The notes below the pieces were generated by a model, which worked only from the letters and a program-made list of their open reading frames with translations, was not told the origin of the DNA and did no database searches. The translations under genes and the position numbers were made by a program. Positions 16,729 through 25,895 of a stretch of DNA of 64,000 nt are shown one piece after another; position 1 is the first letter of the stretch; the number at the start of each line of letters is the position of its first letter. The DNA is from Thiotrichaceae bacterium UBA7357. Lineage in GTDB: Bacteria > Pseudomonadota > Gammaproteobacteria > Eutrophobiales > Eutrophobiaceae. The stretch is taken from assembly GCA_002470825.1 (NCBI GenBank), contig DKOR01000023.1, forward strand, positions 59,385-123,384, in the 5' to 3' direction.

Positions 16729-17562
16729 TTAAAGATTTTCCGTTAATAATAATTTTTCTGATTCATCATTGCCTAGATGATATTGAATCCCAATATCCTC
16801 CCTACCAAGTATCAAATATGGTTTGGTTGAAACAATAAAAAATTTGATTGTTATTCCGTCTGATGAAGACACAGTTATTGATGATTTTTTTACGGGCTTC
16901 ATATATTTACTTACTGACACCGCAGTAGCCTCATTCCAACTAAACACAATTTTTTTCAATTGTTCAGGCTCCATATCTATCAACTTTTGTGTTTGCCAAT
17001 TGTCATTAATTAACTCCATTCGATTGCTAGGGAATTGTATTGCGTCTATCTTCATATCAGTAGGTAATATTTTGGGGTCTGCAAAAAATGTAGCATTTGT
17101 CGTTAGCTGCATATAGAGCGAATCATCTATCAGATGAATTTTTTCATTAAACAGAATATAACGACGTGTGTCTATGGCATCAGTATTACCAAAATTAAAA
17201 AAGTGGTCATTGAGTTTTAAGGTAATAGCAGGATCAATAAGGTTGAAGCGCGCCAAATCAACTGAGTCTCGATTTAACTGGCCATGAGATTCTGAGTCTA
17301 AGAGATGTAGCATCGCATTGATGCGTGCAGTATTAGCAAGAAAATTATAAGGTGAAAGCATATACCAGACTCCCTTTACTCTATTAAATTCAAGGTTGTC
17401 GATATTTTTTCTTAGTATCTCTATCTTGAGTATGTCGTCTTGATCTATTTTAGTGAGTCGTGGTAGAACATGATCAGCTTCGTCTTTTGACATAAGAATA
17501 GCCGAAGATAGCAAGATAATAAAAATCAGCAAACCGATGTTAAGCCGAAGGCGCGTATTCAT
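16729..17562 (-). CDS. DUF4340 domain protein of a Gld-type ABC operon
   Basis: A 277-residue protein with one N-terminal membrane anchor (about 7-24) and a beta-rich extracytoplasmic part, matching the DUF4340 family usually encoded after GldG-type genes. It starts 1 base after the GldG-like gene. Family members have no proven reaction; an accessory role in the ABC complex is inferred from constant linkage. Motif evidence is weak because the family is poorly conserved; the assignment leans on context. Confidence 0.75.
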   Translation of the reverse strand: MNTRLRLNIGLLIFIILLSSAILMSKDEADHVLPRLTKIDQDDILKIEILRKNIDNLEFNRVKGVWYMLSPYNFLANTARINAMLHLLDSESHGQLNRDSVDLARFNLIDPAITLKLNDHFFNFGNTDAIDTRRYILFNEKIHLIDDSLYMQLTTNATFFADPKILPTDMKIDAIQFPSNRMELINDNWQTQKLIDMEPEQLKKIVFSWNEATAVSVSKYMKPVKKSSITVSSSDGITIKFFIVSTKPYLILGREDIGIQYHLGNDESEKLLLTENL

Positions 17563-17563
17563 T

Positions 17564-18934
17564 TTATTGATTCTTTCTTTTTAAACCAACAGTAATGCCG
17601 ATAGCGATTAATATTGCAGGTAATATAAATAAAAATAAAATACCAATGATGCCAAGCATAACGGGTGAGATACTTAATTGTATATCATTTAATATTTTTG
17701 GTGGGATAGGTATAAACTCATCATCGCTACTTAACCAATTTACTATTCGTGTACCTAATTCACTATTGCCGCTATTAGTAAGATAGGTGTTTGAGAGAAA
17801 ATCTCCATCACCCAAGACGACGATGCGTTGTTGCTTGATAACAAGCTCTTCTTCCTTCGTTTCCACTTCACGTTCTAGACTTATGCCAAGAGTCAACGGA
17901 CCCAAGGTGTCGCTATCTTTATTGAATTCTATGGTATCTTTTAGCTTTGCTATTTCATTCCATGTATGGTCGCCCGTACTTAGCAATGGTTTAGCTACCC
18001 AAATACTGCTCTCTAACAATTTTAGAGCACGAGCCATAGGAAATAAAGTTGTGAACTCAAACCCATCAGTTAAGGGGTGCGGTGAATATAATGTTTTGGT
18101 TACGAGTGAAATAGTAGGGTTATTGATGCCTATCAATTGTCCAGCATAATCAATTATAGTGCCTTCATAAAACTCTAAGGCAAGCTCTTTGGCTAATGCA
18201 TCAAGATTATAAATAGGCCCAGGCTCATGCAACCATAATAGATTACCACCGTCATTAATATAATTAATGATGATCTCAACTTCGCCCGGAAGATAATCTA
18301 TGCGCGGACTAGCTATGACCAAAATTCCTGTATTGTTAGGTATTGTTTGTGTCTCAATAAGGTTGATTGGACGCACACGGTAACCTTGATTAAATAACTG
18401 CTTGACCCACTCCCCCACGTCATGATTTTTATCACCCAAAGCGTTACGTTCACCATGACCTTCAACGAAGACGATCCAATGCTGTTGATTGCGCGCTAGT
18501 CGTTGCAGTGCATTAGTAAAGACTTGTTCGTCAGCAGACTTTACATGTTCACTTCGTCCTTGATAATGGACAATAATCTCGCCATTCACACTAATGCCAA
18601 GATTACGCATTTCATCGGGGACTGCATCCGGGTTTATAAAACGTAATACTATTTCCGATTTATGATGTTGATACTTTCCGATGAATTTTCTAATTGCGTC
18701 ACGTAGTTGAGAGTTTTCTTTTGCGTAAGATGTGACCTCAATTTTATCTGGCATCTGCGCTAAGAGATCTTGACTTGCATTAGAGAGAGTATGTCGGCCG
18801 TTAGTTGTCCAGTCATATTCTATAAAATATTTATTACTCATCCATGACAACAGTCCTAGACTTATGCTTAACAAACAGAACATAATAATACTGTTGACAC
18901 GATTTTGAAGTCTGGTTTTTTCGGTTACGAACAT
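17564..18934 (-). CDS. GldG-like ABC auxiliary protein
   Basis: 456 residues. It has a membrane segment near residues 15-33, a large extracytoplasmic domain and a C-terminal membrane segment (ISPVMLGIIGILFLFILPAILIAIG). It contains IVFVEGHGERN and LLWLHEPG, which are typical of the GldG / 'uncharacterized transport system' family. It lies 6 bases after the permease gene. In gliding Bacteroidetes GldA-F-G form an ABC system; in gammaproteobacteria this set occurs without gliding and the substrate is unknown. Confidence 0.84.
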   Translation of the reverse strand: MFVTEKTRLQNRVNSIIMFCLLSISLGLLSWMSNKYFIEYDWTTNGRHTLSNASQDLLAQMPDKIEVTSYAKENSQLRDAIRKFIGKYQHHKSEIVLRFINPDAVPDEMRNLGISVNGEIIVHYQGRSEHVKSADEQVFTNALQRLARNQQHWIVFVEGHGERNALGDKNHDVGEWVKQLFNQGYRVRPINLIETQTIPNNTGILVIASPRIDYLPGEVEIIINYINDGGNLLWLHEPGPIYNLDALAKELALEFYEGTIIDYAGQLIGINNPTISLVTKTLYSPHPLTDGFEFTTLFPMARALKLLESSIWVAKPLLSTGDHTWNEIAKLKDTIEFNKDSDTLGPLTLGISLEREVETKEEELVIKQQRIVVLGDGDFLSNTYLTNSGNSELGTRIVNWLSSDDEFIPIPPKILNDIQLSISPVMLGIIGILFLFILPAILIAIGITVGLKRKNQ

Positions 18935-18940
18935 CTTTAA

Positions 18941-19687
18941 TTAGCTATAAGTCCTTTCAGCATCTAGGCGCCAAATGCTTAAGATAATGAAGTAGACGGA
19001 GACAATGATATAAAACAATACATCAACAGAACTAAAAACACCGGTTAATAAACTGGTATAGTGTTTAAGCAGCGACATATAAGAAAAAACTTCTGCCACA
19101 CTTTCTGAGGCATTAATACCTGCATAATTAATTATCCACAGAAAGATTAAAACGCCAAAGGTGCTAATAGCAGCAATAGCCGGTGAACTTGTTAATGATG
19201 AAATAAACAAGCCAATCGCTGCAAACGTGGACATCAACAACAACAACCCTATTAGCCCAGATGCAATTTGACCTAAATCAAGTTGTGTCCCAAACATTAG
19301 TGATATCGGCATTAGGCTAATCATTAATAATATTAAACAATAAAATATTATAATTCCAAAATACTTACCGAGTACTAACTCGGTAATTGTTATCGGTGAG
19401 GAAACTAGTAATTTAATCGTACCTAATCGGCGCTCTTCTGTAATTAAACGCATGGTTAAAAGTGGTGAAATCAACAACAGAATAATGCCGCATATTTGAT
19501 ACATTCCAGAAACAACAATATCTGTCAAACCGGATGTTACGGAAGAAGCTTCTAGATATTGGGATAGCAATAAATAAAAGAAGATTGCCATAAGGAATTG
19601 CATTATTGCGAGAATGATCCATGCAAATGGTGATTTAAACAGACGCCGCAACTCGTTAATCGCGATTAACTTTATATTACTAATCAT
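18941..19687 (-). CDS. ABC transporter permease (GldF/ABC-2 type)
   Basis: A 248-residue membrane protein with six predicted hydrophobic segments, in the ABC-2 permease arrangement. The cytoplasmic segment after the second helix, LTMRLITEERRLGTIKLLVSSPITI, is the family's conserved coupling region. The start overlaps the ATPase gene stop by 4 bases, so the two are translationally coupled. Substrate unknown. Confidence 0.88.
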   Translation of the reverse strand: MISNIKLIAINELRRLFKSPFAWIILAIMQFLMAIFFYLLLSQYLEASSVTSGLTDIVVSGMYQICGIILLLISPLLTMRLITEERRLGTIKLLVSSPITITELVLGKYFGIIIFYCLILLMISLMPISLMFGTQLDLGQIASGLIGLLLLMSTFAAIGLFISSLTSSPAIAAISTFGVLIFLWIINYAGINASESVAEVFSYMSLLKHYTSLLTGVFSSVDVLFYIIVSVYFIILSIWRLDAERTYS

Positions 19688-20643
19688 TTTATATTATTTT
19701 TTTCTAGTTGTTCAATATCACCATGTGTCAGTCGCATAAACGTTTCTTCAAGCGAAGCGCCTCTTGGTTTAAGCTTAAATAAACCCCAGTTATCGAAAAC
19801 TGATTTTTTCACAATAGTATCAATCATATTTGACTCTTGATTAAAATTGATGCAAAAAACTTCTTCGTTGATTCTTTCAACAGAGGTAATGCCTTCTATG
19901 CAAAGCAATGATTCCAACTTAGGTGGATTCCGTAATCCAATTTCAACGCTGTCTGGCTTGATAGAACCATTTTCTAATTGGTCCAATCGTTGGTCTAAAA
20001 CTATATGACCCTGATCGATGATCAAGACTCGATTACAGAGGCTATGTATTTCTGACAATATATGCGTAGATAATATGACGCTATGGTCTTTACCTAATTC
20101 GCGCATCAATTCTCGTATCTCGCGAATCTGAATGGGGTCAAGCCCTGAAGTAGGCTCGTCAAGGATGATAACCGGTGGCGAATGAATAATAGCTTGAGCA
20201 ATCCCAACGCGTTGTTTATAGCCCTTAGATAAATTTTGGATCAGACGTGAACCAACATTTTTGAGACCGCAGCGTTCTTTACTCAAGTTAACCTTATTTG
20301 TTAATTCGTTTTTTTTAATACCGCGAAGTTTTGCTGCATAATTTAAATATTCATTGACTGTTAAGTCATAATACAAGGGCGGTTGTTCTGGTAAAAATCC
20401 GATGTGATTTTTTGCTAATTGTGGTGCTGTATTAATATCGTGCCCGGCAATATTAACGGAACCATGGTGAGCAGTAATGACACCGCAAATTATTTGCATT
20501 GTGGTTGACTTCCCAGCGCCGTTTGGACCTAAAAAACCAAGAATCTCGCCACGATGAACATTGAAACTAACATTTTCTATGGCTTTTTGTTGGGCATAAG
20601 AACGTGAGAGCTCTTGAACTGAAATAAGTATTTCACTAGTCAT
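19684..20643 (-). CDS. ABC transporter ATP-binding protein (GldA type)
   Basis: 319 residues. Walker A is GPNGAGKST (about 39-47), the Q-loop region FLPEQPPLYYDLTV is typical of exporter ATPases, the signature is LSKGYKQRVGIAQA, Walker B is VIILDEPTSGLDP, and the switch is LSTH. A C-terminal extension of about 90 residues includes GASLEETFMRLT, the usual end of this subfamily. First gene of the operon ATPase-permease-GldG-DUF4340, possibly running into mutM. Confidence 0.92.
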   Translation of the reverse strand: MTSEILISVQELSRSYAQQKAIENVSFNVHRGEILGFLGPNGAGKSTTMQIICGVITAHHGSVNIAGHDINTAPQLAKNHIGFLPEQPPLYYDLTVNEYLNYAAKLRGIKKNELTNKVNLSKERCGLKNVGSRLIQNLSKGYKQRVGIAQAIIHSPPVIILDEPTSGLDPIQIREIRELMRELGKDHSVILSTHILSEIHSLCNRVLIIDQGHIVLDQRLDQLENGSIKPDSVEIGLRNPPKLESLLCIEGITSVERINEEVFCINFNQESNMIDTIVKKSVFDNWGLFKLKPRGASLEETFMRLTHGDIEQLEKNNIK

Positions 20644-20831
20644 AGCATAACTATTATTCTTATTACATGATAACTTGCAAGTACATTTCTAGAATTTGCC
20701 TATAAGATATGGGTAGAAGAAGTTTTATAAGCTGGCTAAACAAACCATAAAGAAGAACTCCTGGCTATGTTATTGTGGCTAGTAAGATTAAGGGCGAGTA
20801 ATTTTAGATAATTAAGATGAGGTTATGAAAT

Positions 20832-21998
20832 ATGTTTAATGGATTGATTGGCATGCCATGGTGGGGGTATTTTTTGGTGATTTTTGGTTTGACACATATC
20901 ACAATTGTTTCGGTTACAATTTATCTACATCGCAATCAAGCACATCATGCTCTTGAATTGCATCCGCTTATAAGTCATTTTTTTCGTTTTTGGTTGTGGT
21001 TAACTACAGCTATGGGCACAAAAGAATGGGTTGCAGTACATCGTAAACATCATGCTAAGGTTGAGACCGATGAAGATCCACATAGCCCAGTAACCCATGG
21101 CCTTGACAAAGTTCTTTGGGACGGAGTTGAATTATATCGTACCGAGACAAAGAATCAGGGTACTCTCGAGAGATATGGGCATAAGACACCGGAAGATTGG
21201 ATAGAATGCAATTTGTATAGCAAATTTACCTTTCTTGGCATCTTCTGTTTGTTTATCATTAATTTTTTATTGTTTGGTGTACTAGGTATTTCGATTTGGG
21301 CGATGCAAATGGCTTGGATTCCTTTCTTTGCGGCAGGAGTAATCAATGGCGTAGGACATTGTTTTGGCTACAGAAATTTTGAATCATCTGATGCCTCGAC
21401 TAATATTGTTCCTGTAGGTATCTTTATTGGTGGTGAAGAACTGCATAATAATCATCATGCATTTGCCAGCTCGGCAAAGTTTTCTAACAAAAAATGGGAA
21501 TTCGATCTTGGTTGGCAATATATACAACTATTAACTTTGATCGGTCTAGCAAAGGTTAGAAGACTTGCTCCGACGCCAAGATTTAACGATGAAAATTCGT
21601 TAATTGATTATGATACTGTATGTGCGGTTATTTCTAATAGGTGGCATGTAATGTCTGACTATGCGCATGAAGTAATCGGTGATGTTTATAAGGATGAAAT
21701 GCGCAAGGCTAATGCGACAGGAAAAACATTATTACGTCGAGGAAAAAAGTTGATGAGTAGGGCGGATAGTTTACTAGATATGAATGCACGTCTTCGTTTA
21801 GAGAGCATTCTCGAGCATAGTGACACGCTAAATGAGGTATACATGTTTAAGCAGCGCCTACAAGAGATATGGACAGAGAAGACAGCAACACGTGAAACCC
21901 TAGTAAGAGACCTACAGGATTGGTGTAGACAGGCAGAATCAACAGGGATAGAGGCTTTAGAAGATTTTTCGCGTGATATTAGAGCTTATACATTATAA
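20832..21998 (+). CDS. Membrane fatty acid desaturase (delta-9, acyl-CoA/lipid type)
   Basis: 388 residues with four to five hydrophobic segments. The three histidine boxes of the di-iron site are complete: HRNQAH at 33-38, HRKHH at 70-74 and HNNHH at 205-209 (in EELHNNHH). It would introduce a double bond into acyl chains, an oxygen-dependent way to keep membranes fluid. The last 120 residues, after the desaturase core, form a charged helical tail absent from the shorter homologues. It is a single gene, divergent from the ABC operon. Confidence 0.92.
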   Translation: MFNGLIGMPWWGYFLVIFGLTHITIVSVTIYLHRNQAHHALELHPLISHFFRFWLWLTTAMGTKEWVAVHRKHHAKVETDEDPHSPVTHGLDKVLWDGVELYRTETKNQGTLERYGHKTPEDWIECNLYSKFTFLGIFCLFIINFLLFGVLGISIWAMQMAWIPFFAAGVINGVGHCFGYRNFESSDASTNIVPVGIFIGGEELHNNHHAFASSAKFSNKKWEFDLGWQYIQLLTLIGLAKVRRLAPTPRFNDENSLIDYDTVCAVISNRWHVMSDYAHEVIGDVYKDEMRKANATGKTLLRRGKKLMSRADSLLDMNARLRLESILEHSDTLNEVYMFKQRLQEIWTEKTATRETLVRDLQDWCRQAESTGIEALEDFSRDIRAYTL

Positions 21999-22055
21999 CC
22001 TGTTACAAATTGAGTCGATAGATAGCATAGATGTAAAGATCAATATTACCGTTTT

Positions 22056-22211
22056 TTATTTAATTTTAGCCTCTTTATAAATTACGTGCTTACGAACAAC
22101 AGGATCGTATTTTTTGATCTCTATCTTGTCTGGCATTGTGCGTTTATTTTTGGTTGTCGTGTAGTAGTGCCCAGTTTCTGCTGATGAGACAAGTTTTATT
22201 TTTTCACGCAT
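22056..22211 (-). CDS. rpmG: 50S ribosomal protein L33
   Basis: A 51-residue minus-strand gene starting MREKIKLVSSAETGHYYTT and ending VVRKHVIYKEAKIK. The cysteine pairs of zinc-binding L33 forms are absent (C- paralogue). It starts 11 bases after rpmB, the standard rpmB-rpmG operon. Confidence 0.96.
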   Translation of the reverse strand: MREKIKLVSSAETGHYYTTTKNKRTMPDKIEIKKYDPVVRKHVIYKEAKIK

Positions 22212-22222
22212 TATTGTTTTCC

Positions 22223-22462
22223 TCAGACTGCCGCTTTCTTGCGAGCTTTTATATCAATTAGTACTTCTTCAATACCTTTTTTATCAATGATACGTAAGCC
22301 TTTTGTGCTGACGCGTAATCTAACCCAGCGATTCTCACTTTCTATCCAAAATCGGCGTGATTGCAGATTTGGCAGGAAACGACGTTTTGTCCTATTGTTG
22401 GCATGGGAAACGTTATTCCCGATCATCGGGGTTTTACCTGTTACTTCACATACTCGCGACAT
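22223..22462 (-). CDS. rpmB: 50S ribosomal protein L28
   Basis: 79 residues from the ATG at 22460-22462 (MSRVCEVTGKTPMIGNNVSH). An in-frame ATG at 22531 is upstream of the promoter TATAAT (22499-22504), so it is rejected as a start. A GAGAAAT ribosome-binding stretch precedes the chosen start. Conserved segments are the N-terminal VCEVTGK, the TKRRFLPNL stretch and the C-terminal KKGIEEVL. Confidence 0.96.
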   Translation of the reverse strand: MSRVCEVTGKTPMIGNNVSHANNRTKRRFLPNLQSRRFWIESENRWVRLRVSTKGLRIIDKKGIEEVLIDIKARKKAAV

Positions 22463-22498
22463 TATTTCTCTCATCATTGATAATAAAAAAGAGCGCGG

Positions 22499-22527
22499 AT
22501 TATACATGTATGAAAACCTGAATCCAA
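22499..22527 (-). promoter_or_regulatory. Promoter of rpmB-rpmG
   Basis: On the minus strand TTGGAT (22522-22527) and a perfect TATAAT (22499-22504) are 17 bases apart, followed by a GC-rich discriminator (CCGCGC) as expected for a growth-regulated ribosomal promoter. Transcription would start near 22492, 30 bases before rpmB. Confidence 0.65.
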
Positions 22528-22781
22528 GCACTTGCTTCTCTTTGGCGACAAAATAATTTTTTGACGAATCAGGCTCAGTAGAAAAAAGTAGAATTACAGA
22601 GAAGCTGGGAGCTGCGGTTTCTTTTGACTGATCATAAGGAAAAAATGAAAAAAGCTCAAATATACACTAGGATACTAAGTTATTATTCTGAACAGTTTAT
22701 TTCTAATTATAACCTTTCTGCGGTGCGCGACTACTATGTTTAATTTGTACGTCATTTGAAATAATAATGTAATATAAATAT
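22528..22781. other. Divergent spacer between rpmB and coaBC
   Basis: Besides the rpmB promoter this spacer must hold the coaBC promoter. I see TTGACT at 22627-22632 but no convincing -10 at the right distance, so I do not call it. No radC lies here, unlike enterics and pseudomonads. Confidence 0.5.
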
Positions 22782-23996
22782 ATGTATCAGCTAACTGGGA
22801 AGCGAATCTTATTAGGTGTCACAGGAGGTATCGCTGCTTATAAGGCAGCTACCCTCTTGCGTAAATTGCGACAATATGGTGCAGAGGTTCGAGTAGTCAT
22901 GACGCACAATGCTTGTCAATTTATAACCCCATTAACTATGCAGGCATTATCAGGTAAGCCTGTACATACAAATCTGTTAGACATGGAAACTGAATCGGCA
23001 ATGAGTCACATCGATTTAGCAAGATGGCCCGATTTGGTCCTGATAGCCCCTAGTAGTGCCAATTTTATTGCTAGATATTCTAATGGTTTTGCAGAAGATC
23101 TCTTAAGCACTCTCTGCTTAGCAACAAGTAGCCCAGTAATGCTTGCTCCAACAATGAATCAACAAATGTGGCAAAACCCGGCAACACAAGAAAATCTAAA
23201 GAAATTGAGAACTAGGGGGATCACTATAATTGGTCCGGCAGATGGCGATCAAGCTTGCGGCGAGAATGGTCTCGGGCGGATGCTAGAACCGGAAGAAATA
23301 ACAAGACTTGTGGCAAAATCATTTGAAGTTAATATTCTCAGTGGGTCTCGGTTGTTAATTACAGCGGGACCGACCCGTGAAGCCATTGATCCTGTTAGAT
23401 ATATCAGTAATCACAGTTCTGGTCGGATGGGCTATGCAGTTGCTATGGCAGGTATTGAGGCCGGCGCTGAGGTTTCTCTTATCTCCGGTCCGGTCAATTT
23501 GTCAGCGCCATCTCGTGTTGAATTGATAAATGTAGTATCGACAGCAGAGATGTATTCTGCCGTTATGCAAAAGGTTGGTAGTACAGATATATTTATTTCG
23601 GCAGCGGCGGTCGCAGACTTCAGTTTACAAACTATTGCTTATAAAAAAATAAAAAAATCTAGTGGTGCATTTGAACTAAGTTTGCAAAAGAACCCTGATA
23701 TTCTTGCAGAAGTAGCGGCGCTAAATAGTCCACCTTTTACAGTAGGATTTGCCGCGGAGACAGAGAATATAGAATTAAACGCTCAAGCAAAATTGCGTTC
23801 TAAAAGACTTGATATGATTGCGGCAAACCAAGTGGGTCAAGGTCTTGGTTTTGATTCAGAGATGAATACCTTGACAGTGTTTTGGGGTAATGAAAAGAAG
23901 CAGATGCAAAAAGCATCAAAAACTAGGCTTGCTAGAATATTAATAACTCTTATCGCAGACCGATATAATGAAAAAAATTCTAATAAAACTCATTGA
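22782..23996 (+). CDS. coaBC: Bifunctional phosphopantothenoylcysteine decarboxylase/synthetase CoaBC
   Basis: Two steps of CoA synthesis in one 404-residue protein. The CoaC flavodomain (about 1-185) has VTGGIAAYKA, the active-site histidine in SHIDLARWPD, APTMNQQMW and the catalytic cysteine in ACGENGLGRM. The CoaB part (about 190-400) has ITAGPTREAIDPVRYISNHSSGRMG and the K-rich KIKKSSGAFELSLQKNPDIL. It overlaps dut by 29 bases. Start ATG at 22782 gives the usual N-terminus. Confidence 0.96.
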   Translation: MYQLTGKRILLGVTGGIAAYKAATLLRKLRQYGAEVRVVMTHNACQFITPLTMQALSGKPVHTNLLDMETESAMSHIDLARWPDLVLIAPSSANFIARYSNGFAEDLLSTLCLATSSPVMLAPTMNQQMWQNPATQENLKKLRTRGITIIGPADGDQACGENGLGRMLEPEEITRLVAKSFEVNILSGSRLLITAGPTREAIDPVRYISNHSSGRMGYAVAMAGIEAGAEVSLISGPVNLSAPSRVELINVVSTAEMYSAVMQKVGSTDIFISAAAVADFSLQTIAYKKIKKSSGAFELSLQKNPDILAEVAALNSPPFTVGFAAETENIELNAQAKLRSKRLDMIAANQVGQGLGFDSEMNTLTVFWGNEKKQMQKASKTRLARILITLIADRYNEKNSNKTH

Positions 23997-24444
23997 TAAA
24001 CGTTTAGGTAATGATTTTCCTTTGCCGAAATATGCTACATCAGGTTCAGCAGGACTCGATTTATGTGCGTGCCTAGATGCTGATTTGCAGATAGGTCCGG
24101 GTGAGACAGTTTTAATTCCTGTAGGTTTTGCTATTCATATTGCGGATAATTCTTACGCTGCCGTATTATTACCACGGTCAGGACTTGGTCATAAACATGG
24201 TATTGTGCTTGGTAATTTAACGGGCTTAGTCGATTCAGATTATCAGGGTGAGATTCTTGTTTCATGTTGGAATAGAAGCGATGCAGGATACAACATAAAA
24301 CCTGGAGATCGGTTCGCGCAAATGGTCATAGTGCCAGTGGTACAAGCAAATTTTGAATTTGTTGATTCGTTTACAGAAACAGTAAGGGGTGAGTCTGGTT
24401 TTGGTCATACTGGCACCTCGAAAAATTTGAGGAAGACGAATTAA
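23968..24444 (+). CDS. dut: dUTP diphosphatase
   Basis: Hydrolyses dUTP to dUMP. 158 residues with the five trimeric-dUTPase motifs: ATSGSAGLDLCA (1), LLPRSGLG (2), GNLTGLVDSDYQGEI (3), GDRFAQMVIVPV (4) and the glycine-rich C-terminal GESGFGHTGT (5). It overlaps coaBC by 29 bases and the algC start by one base, so the three genes are one operon. Confidence 0.97.
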   Translation: MKKILIKLIDKRLGNDFPLPKYATSGSAGLDLCACLDADLQIGPGETVLIPVGFAIHIADNSYAAVLLPRSGLGHKHGIVLGNLTGLVDSDYQGEILVSCWNRSDAGYNIKPGDRFAQMVIVPVVQANFEFVDSFTETVRGESGFGHTGTSKNLRKTN

Positions 24445-25817
24445 TGATAGACCCAACAATTTTTCGTGCTTATGATATCCGTGGTGTTGTAGAGGAAACG
24501 TTAACTGAAGTTGCTGTCTATGAGATTGCCAGAGCGATTGGCACTATGGCTCATGAGCTTGGCCAACAAAGGATCGTTGTTGCCAGAGATGGTAGAGAGT
24601 CAAGTTCAGGATTATCCGAGATATTGATTAAAGGCCTCATAAATACAGGTAGAGATGTCATTGATATAGGCATGGTACCAACTCCGTTACTCTACTTCGC
24701 TACACATCACCTTGAGACAGGAAGTGGCGTGATGATTACCGGCAGTCATAATGCCGCAGAATATAATGGTCTCAAGATTATGTTAGATGGTAATACTCTT
24801 AGTGGCGAAGAGATAAAGGACATCCAGAATCGTACTCACTCTGCTGACTATGTTGTTGGTGAAGGTGATGTTTCGTATTTAGATATTACTGCCGATTATA
24901 TTCGACGAATAACAGAGGATGTTCCAACTCACACAGTTACCCCATTAAAAATTGTTGTTGATTGTGGTAATGGTGTAGCAGGCATCTTGGCACCACAATT
25001 ATTAAATGCTCTTGGACATGAAGTTATAGAACTTTATTGTGAGATTGATGGTAAGTTTCCAAATCATCACCCTGATCCTAGTCAGCCTGAAAACCTGCAT
25101 GATCTTGTTGATAAAGTTAAGGCTGAAGGTGCGGATGTTGGTTTTGCTTTTGATGGTGATGGTGATCGACTCGGTTTGATAGATAGTGACGGAAATATTA
25201 TTTGGCCGGACCGTCAACTTATGCTACTGGCAAAAGATGTTCTTTCTCGTAATCAAGGCGCTAACATTATCTTTGATGTTAAATGCAGTCGTCATCTTAA
25301 ATCTATTATTGAGTCTAATGGTGGCATTCCATTAATGTGGAAAACAGGACACTCTTTCATAAAGAACAAGATGAAAGAAGTCGATGCGCCATTAGCAGGC
25401 GAGATGAGTGGACATATCTTTTTCAAAGAACGTTGGTATGGTTTTGATGATGCGATTTATACGGCTACGCGATTTATTGAAATATTTACTAATGCTGATG
25501 ATACACCAACAAAGTTATTTGCAGAATTACCCGATAGTGTGTCAACACCTGAGTTAAGAATAGCATTGCCTGAAGATAAACATGCTGATTTTATGAAAAG
25601 GCTTTTTGAAAAAATGAATGTGTCTAGGGGAGACATTTGTGACCTTGATGGACTTCGGATTGATTATAGTGATGGTTGGGGGTTAGCGAGACCTTCAAAT
25701 ACCTCACCTAACATTATACTGAGGTTTGAAGGAGAGAATGAAGCAGTACTAAAACGAATAATGTCGGAGTTTTGTTCGGTAATTAAAATTATTATTCCGG
25801 TCGAATTAACATTTTGA
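24444..25817 (+). CDS. algC: Phosphomannomutase/phosphoglucomutase (AlgC/ManB)
   Basis: 457 residues, the AlgC size. The phosphoserine loop is TGSHNAAEYNG (the family usually has P where A follows N), the metal site is DGDGDRLG, the sugar loop is GEMSGH and the phosphate loop is RPSNTSPNIILR. It interconverts 1- and 6-phosphates of mannose and glucose for LPS and polysaccharide precursors. Context (dut-algC-argB) is that of pseudomonads. Confidence 0.94.
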   Translation: MIDPTIFRAYDIRGVVEETLTEVAVYEIARAIGTMAHELGQQRIVVARDGRESSSGLSEILIKGLINTGRDVIDIGMVPTPLLYFATHHLETGSGVMITGSHNAAEYNGLKIMLDGNTLSGEEIKDIQNRTHSADYVVGEGDVSYLDITADYIRRITEDVPTHTVTPLKIVVDCGNGVAGILAPQLLNALGHEVIELYCEIDGKFPNHHPDPSQPENLHDLVDKVKAEGADVGFAFDGDGDRLGLIDSDGNIIWPDRQLMLLAKDVLSRNQGANIIFDVKCSRHLKSIIESNGGIPLMWKTGHSFIKNKMKEVDAPLAGEMSGHIFFKERWYGFDDAIYTATRFIEIFTNADDTPTKLFAELPDSVSTPELRIALPEDKHADFMKRLFEKMNVSRGDICDLDGLRIDYSDGWGLARPSNTSPNIILRFEGENEAVLKRIMSEFCSVIKIIIPVELTF

Positions 25818-25895
25818 CAAGTTAAATACATTCCTATGCAAGAAGCTTGAGAAAAAACTTACACATCTAAAATTAACACTTATCAAATAATAAAA

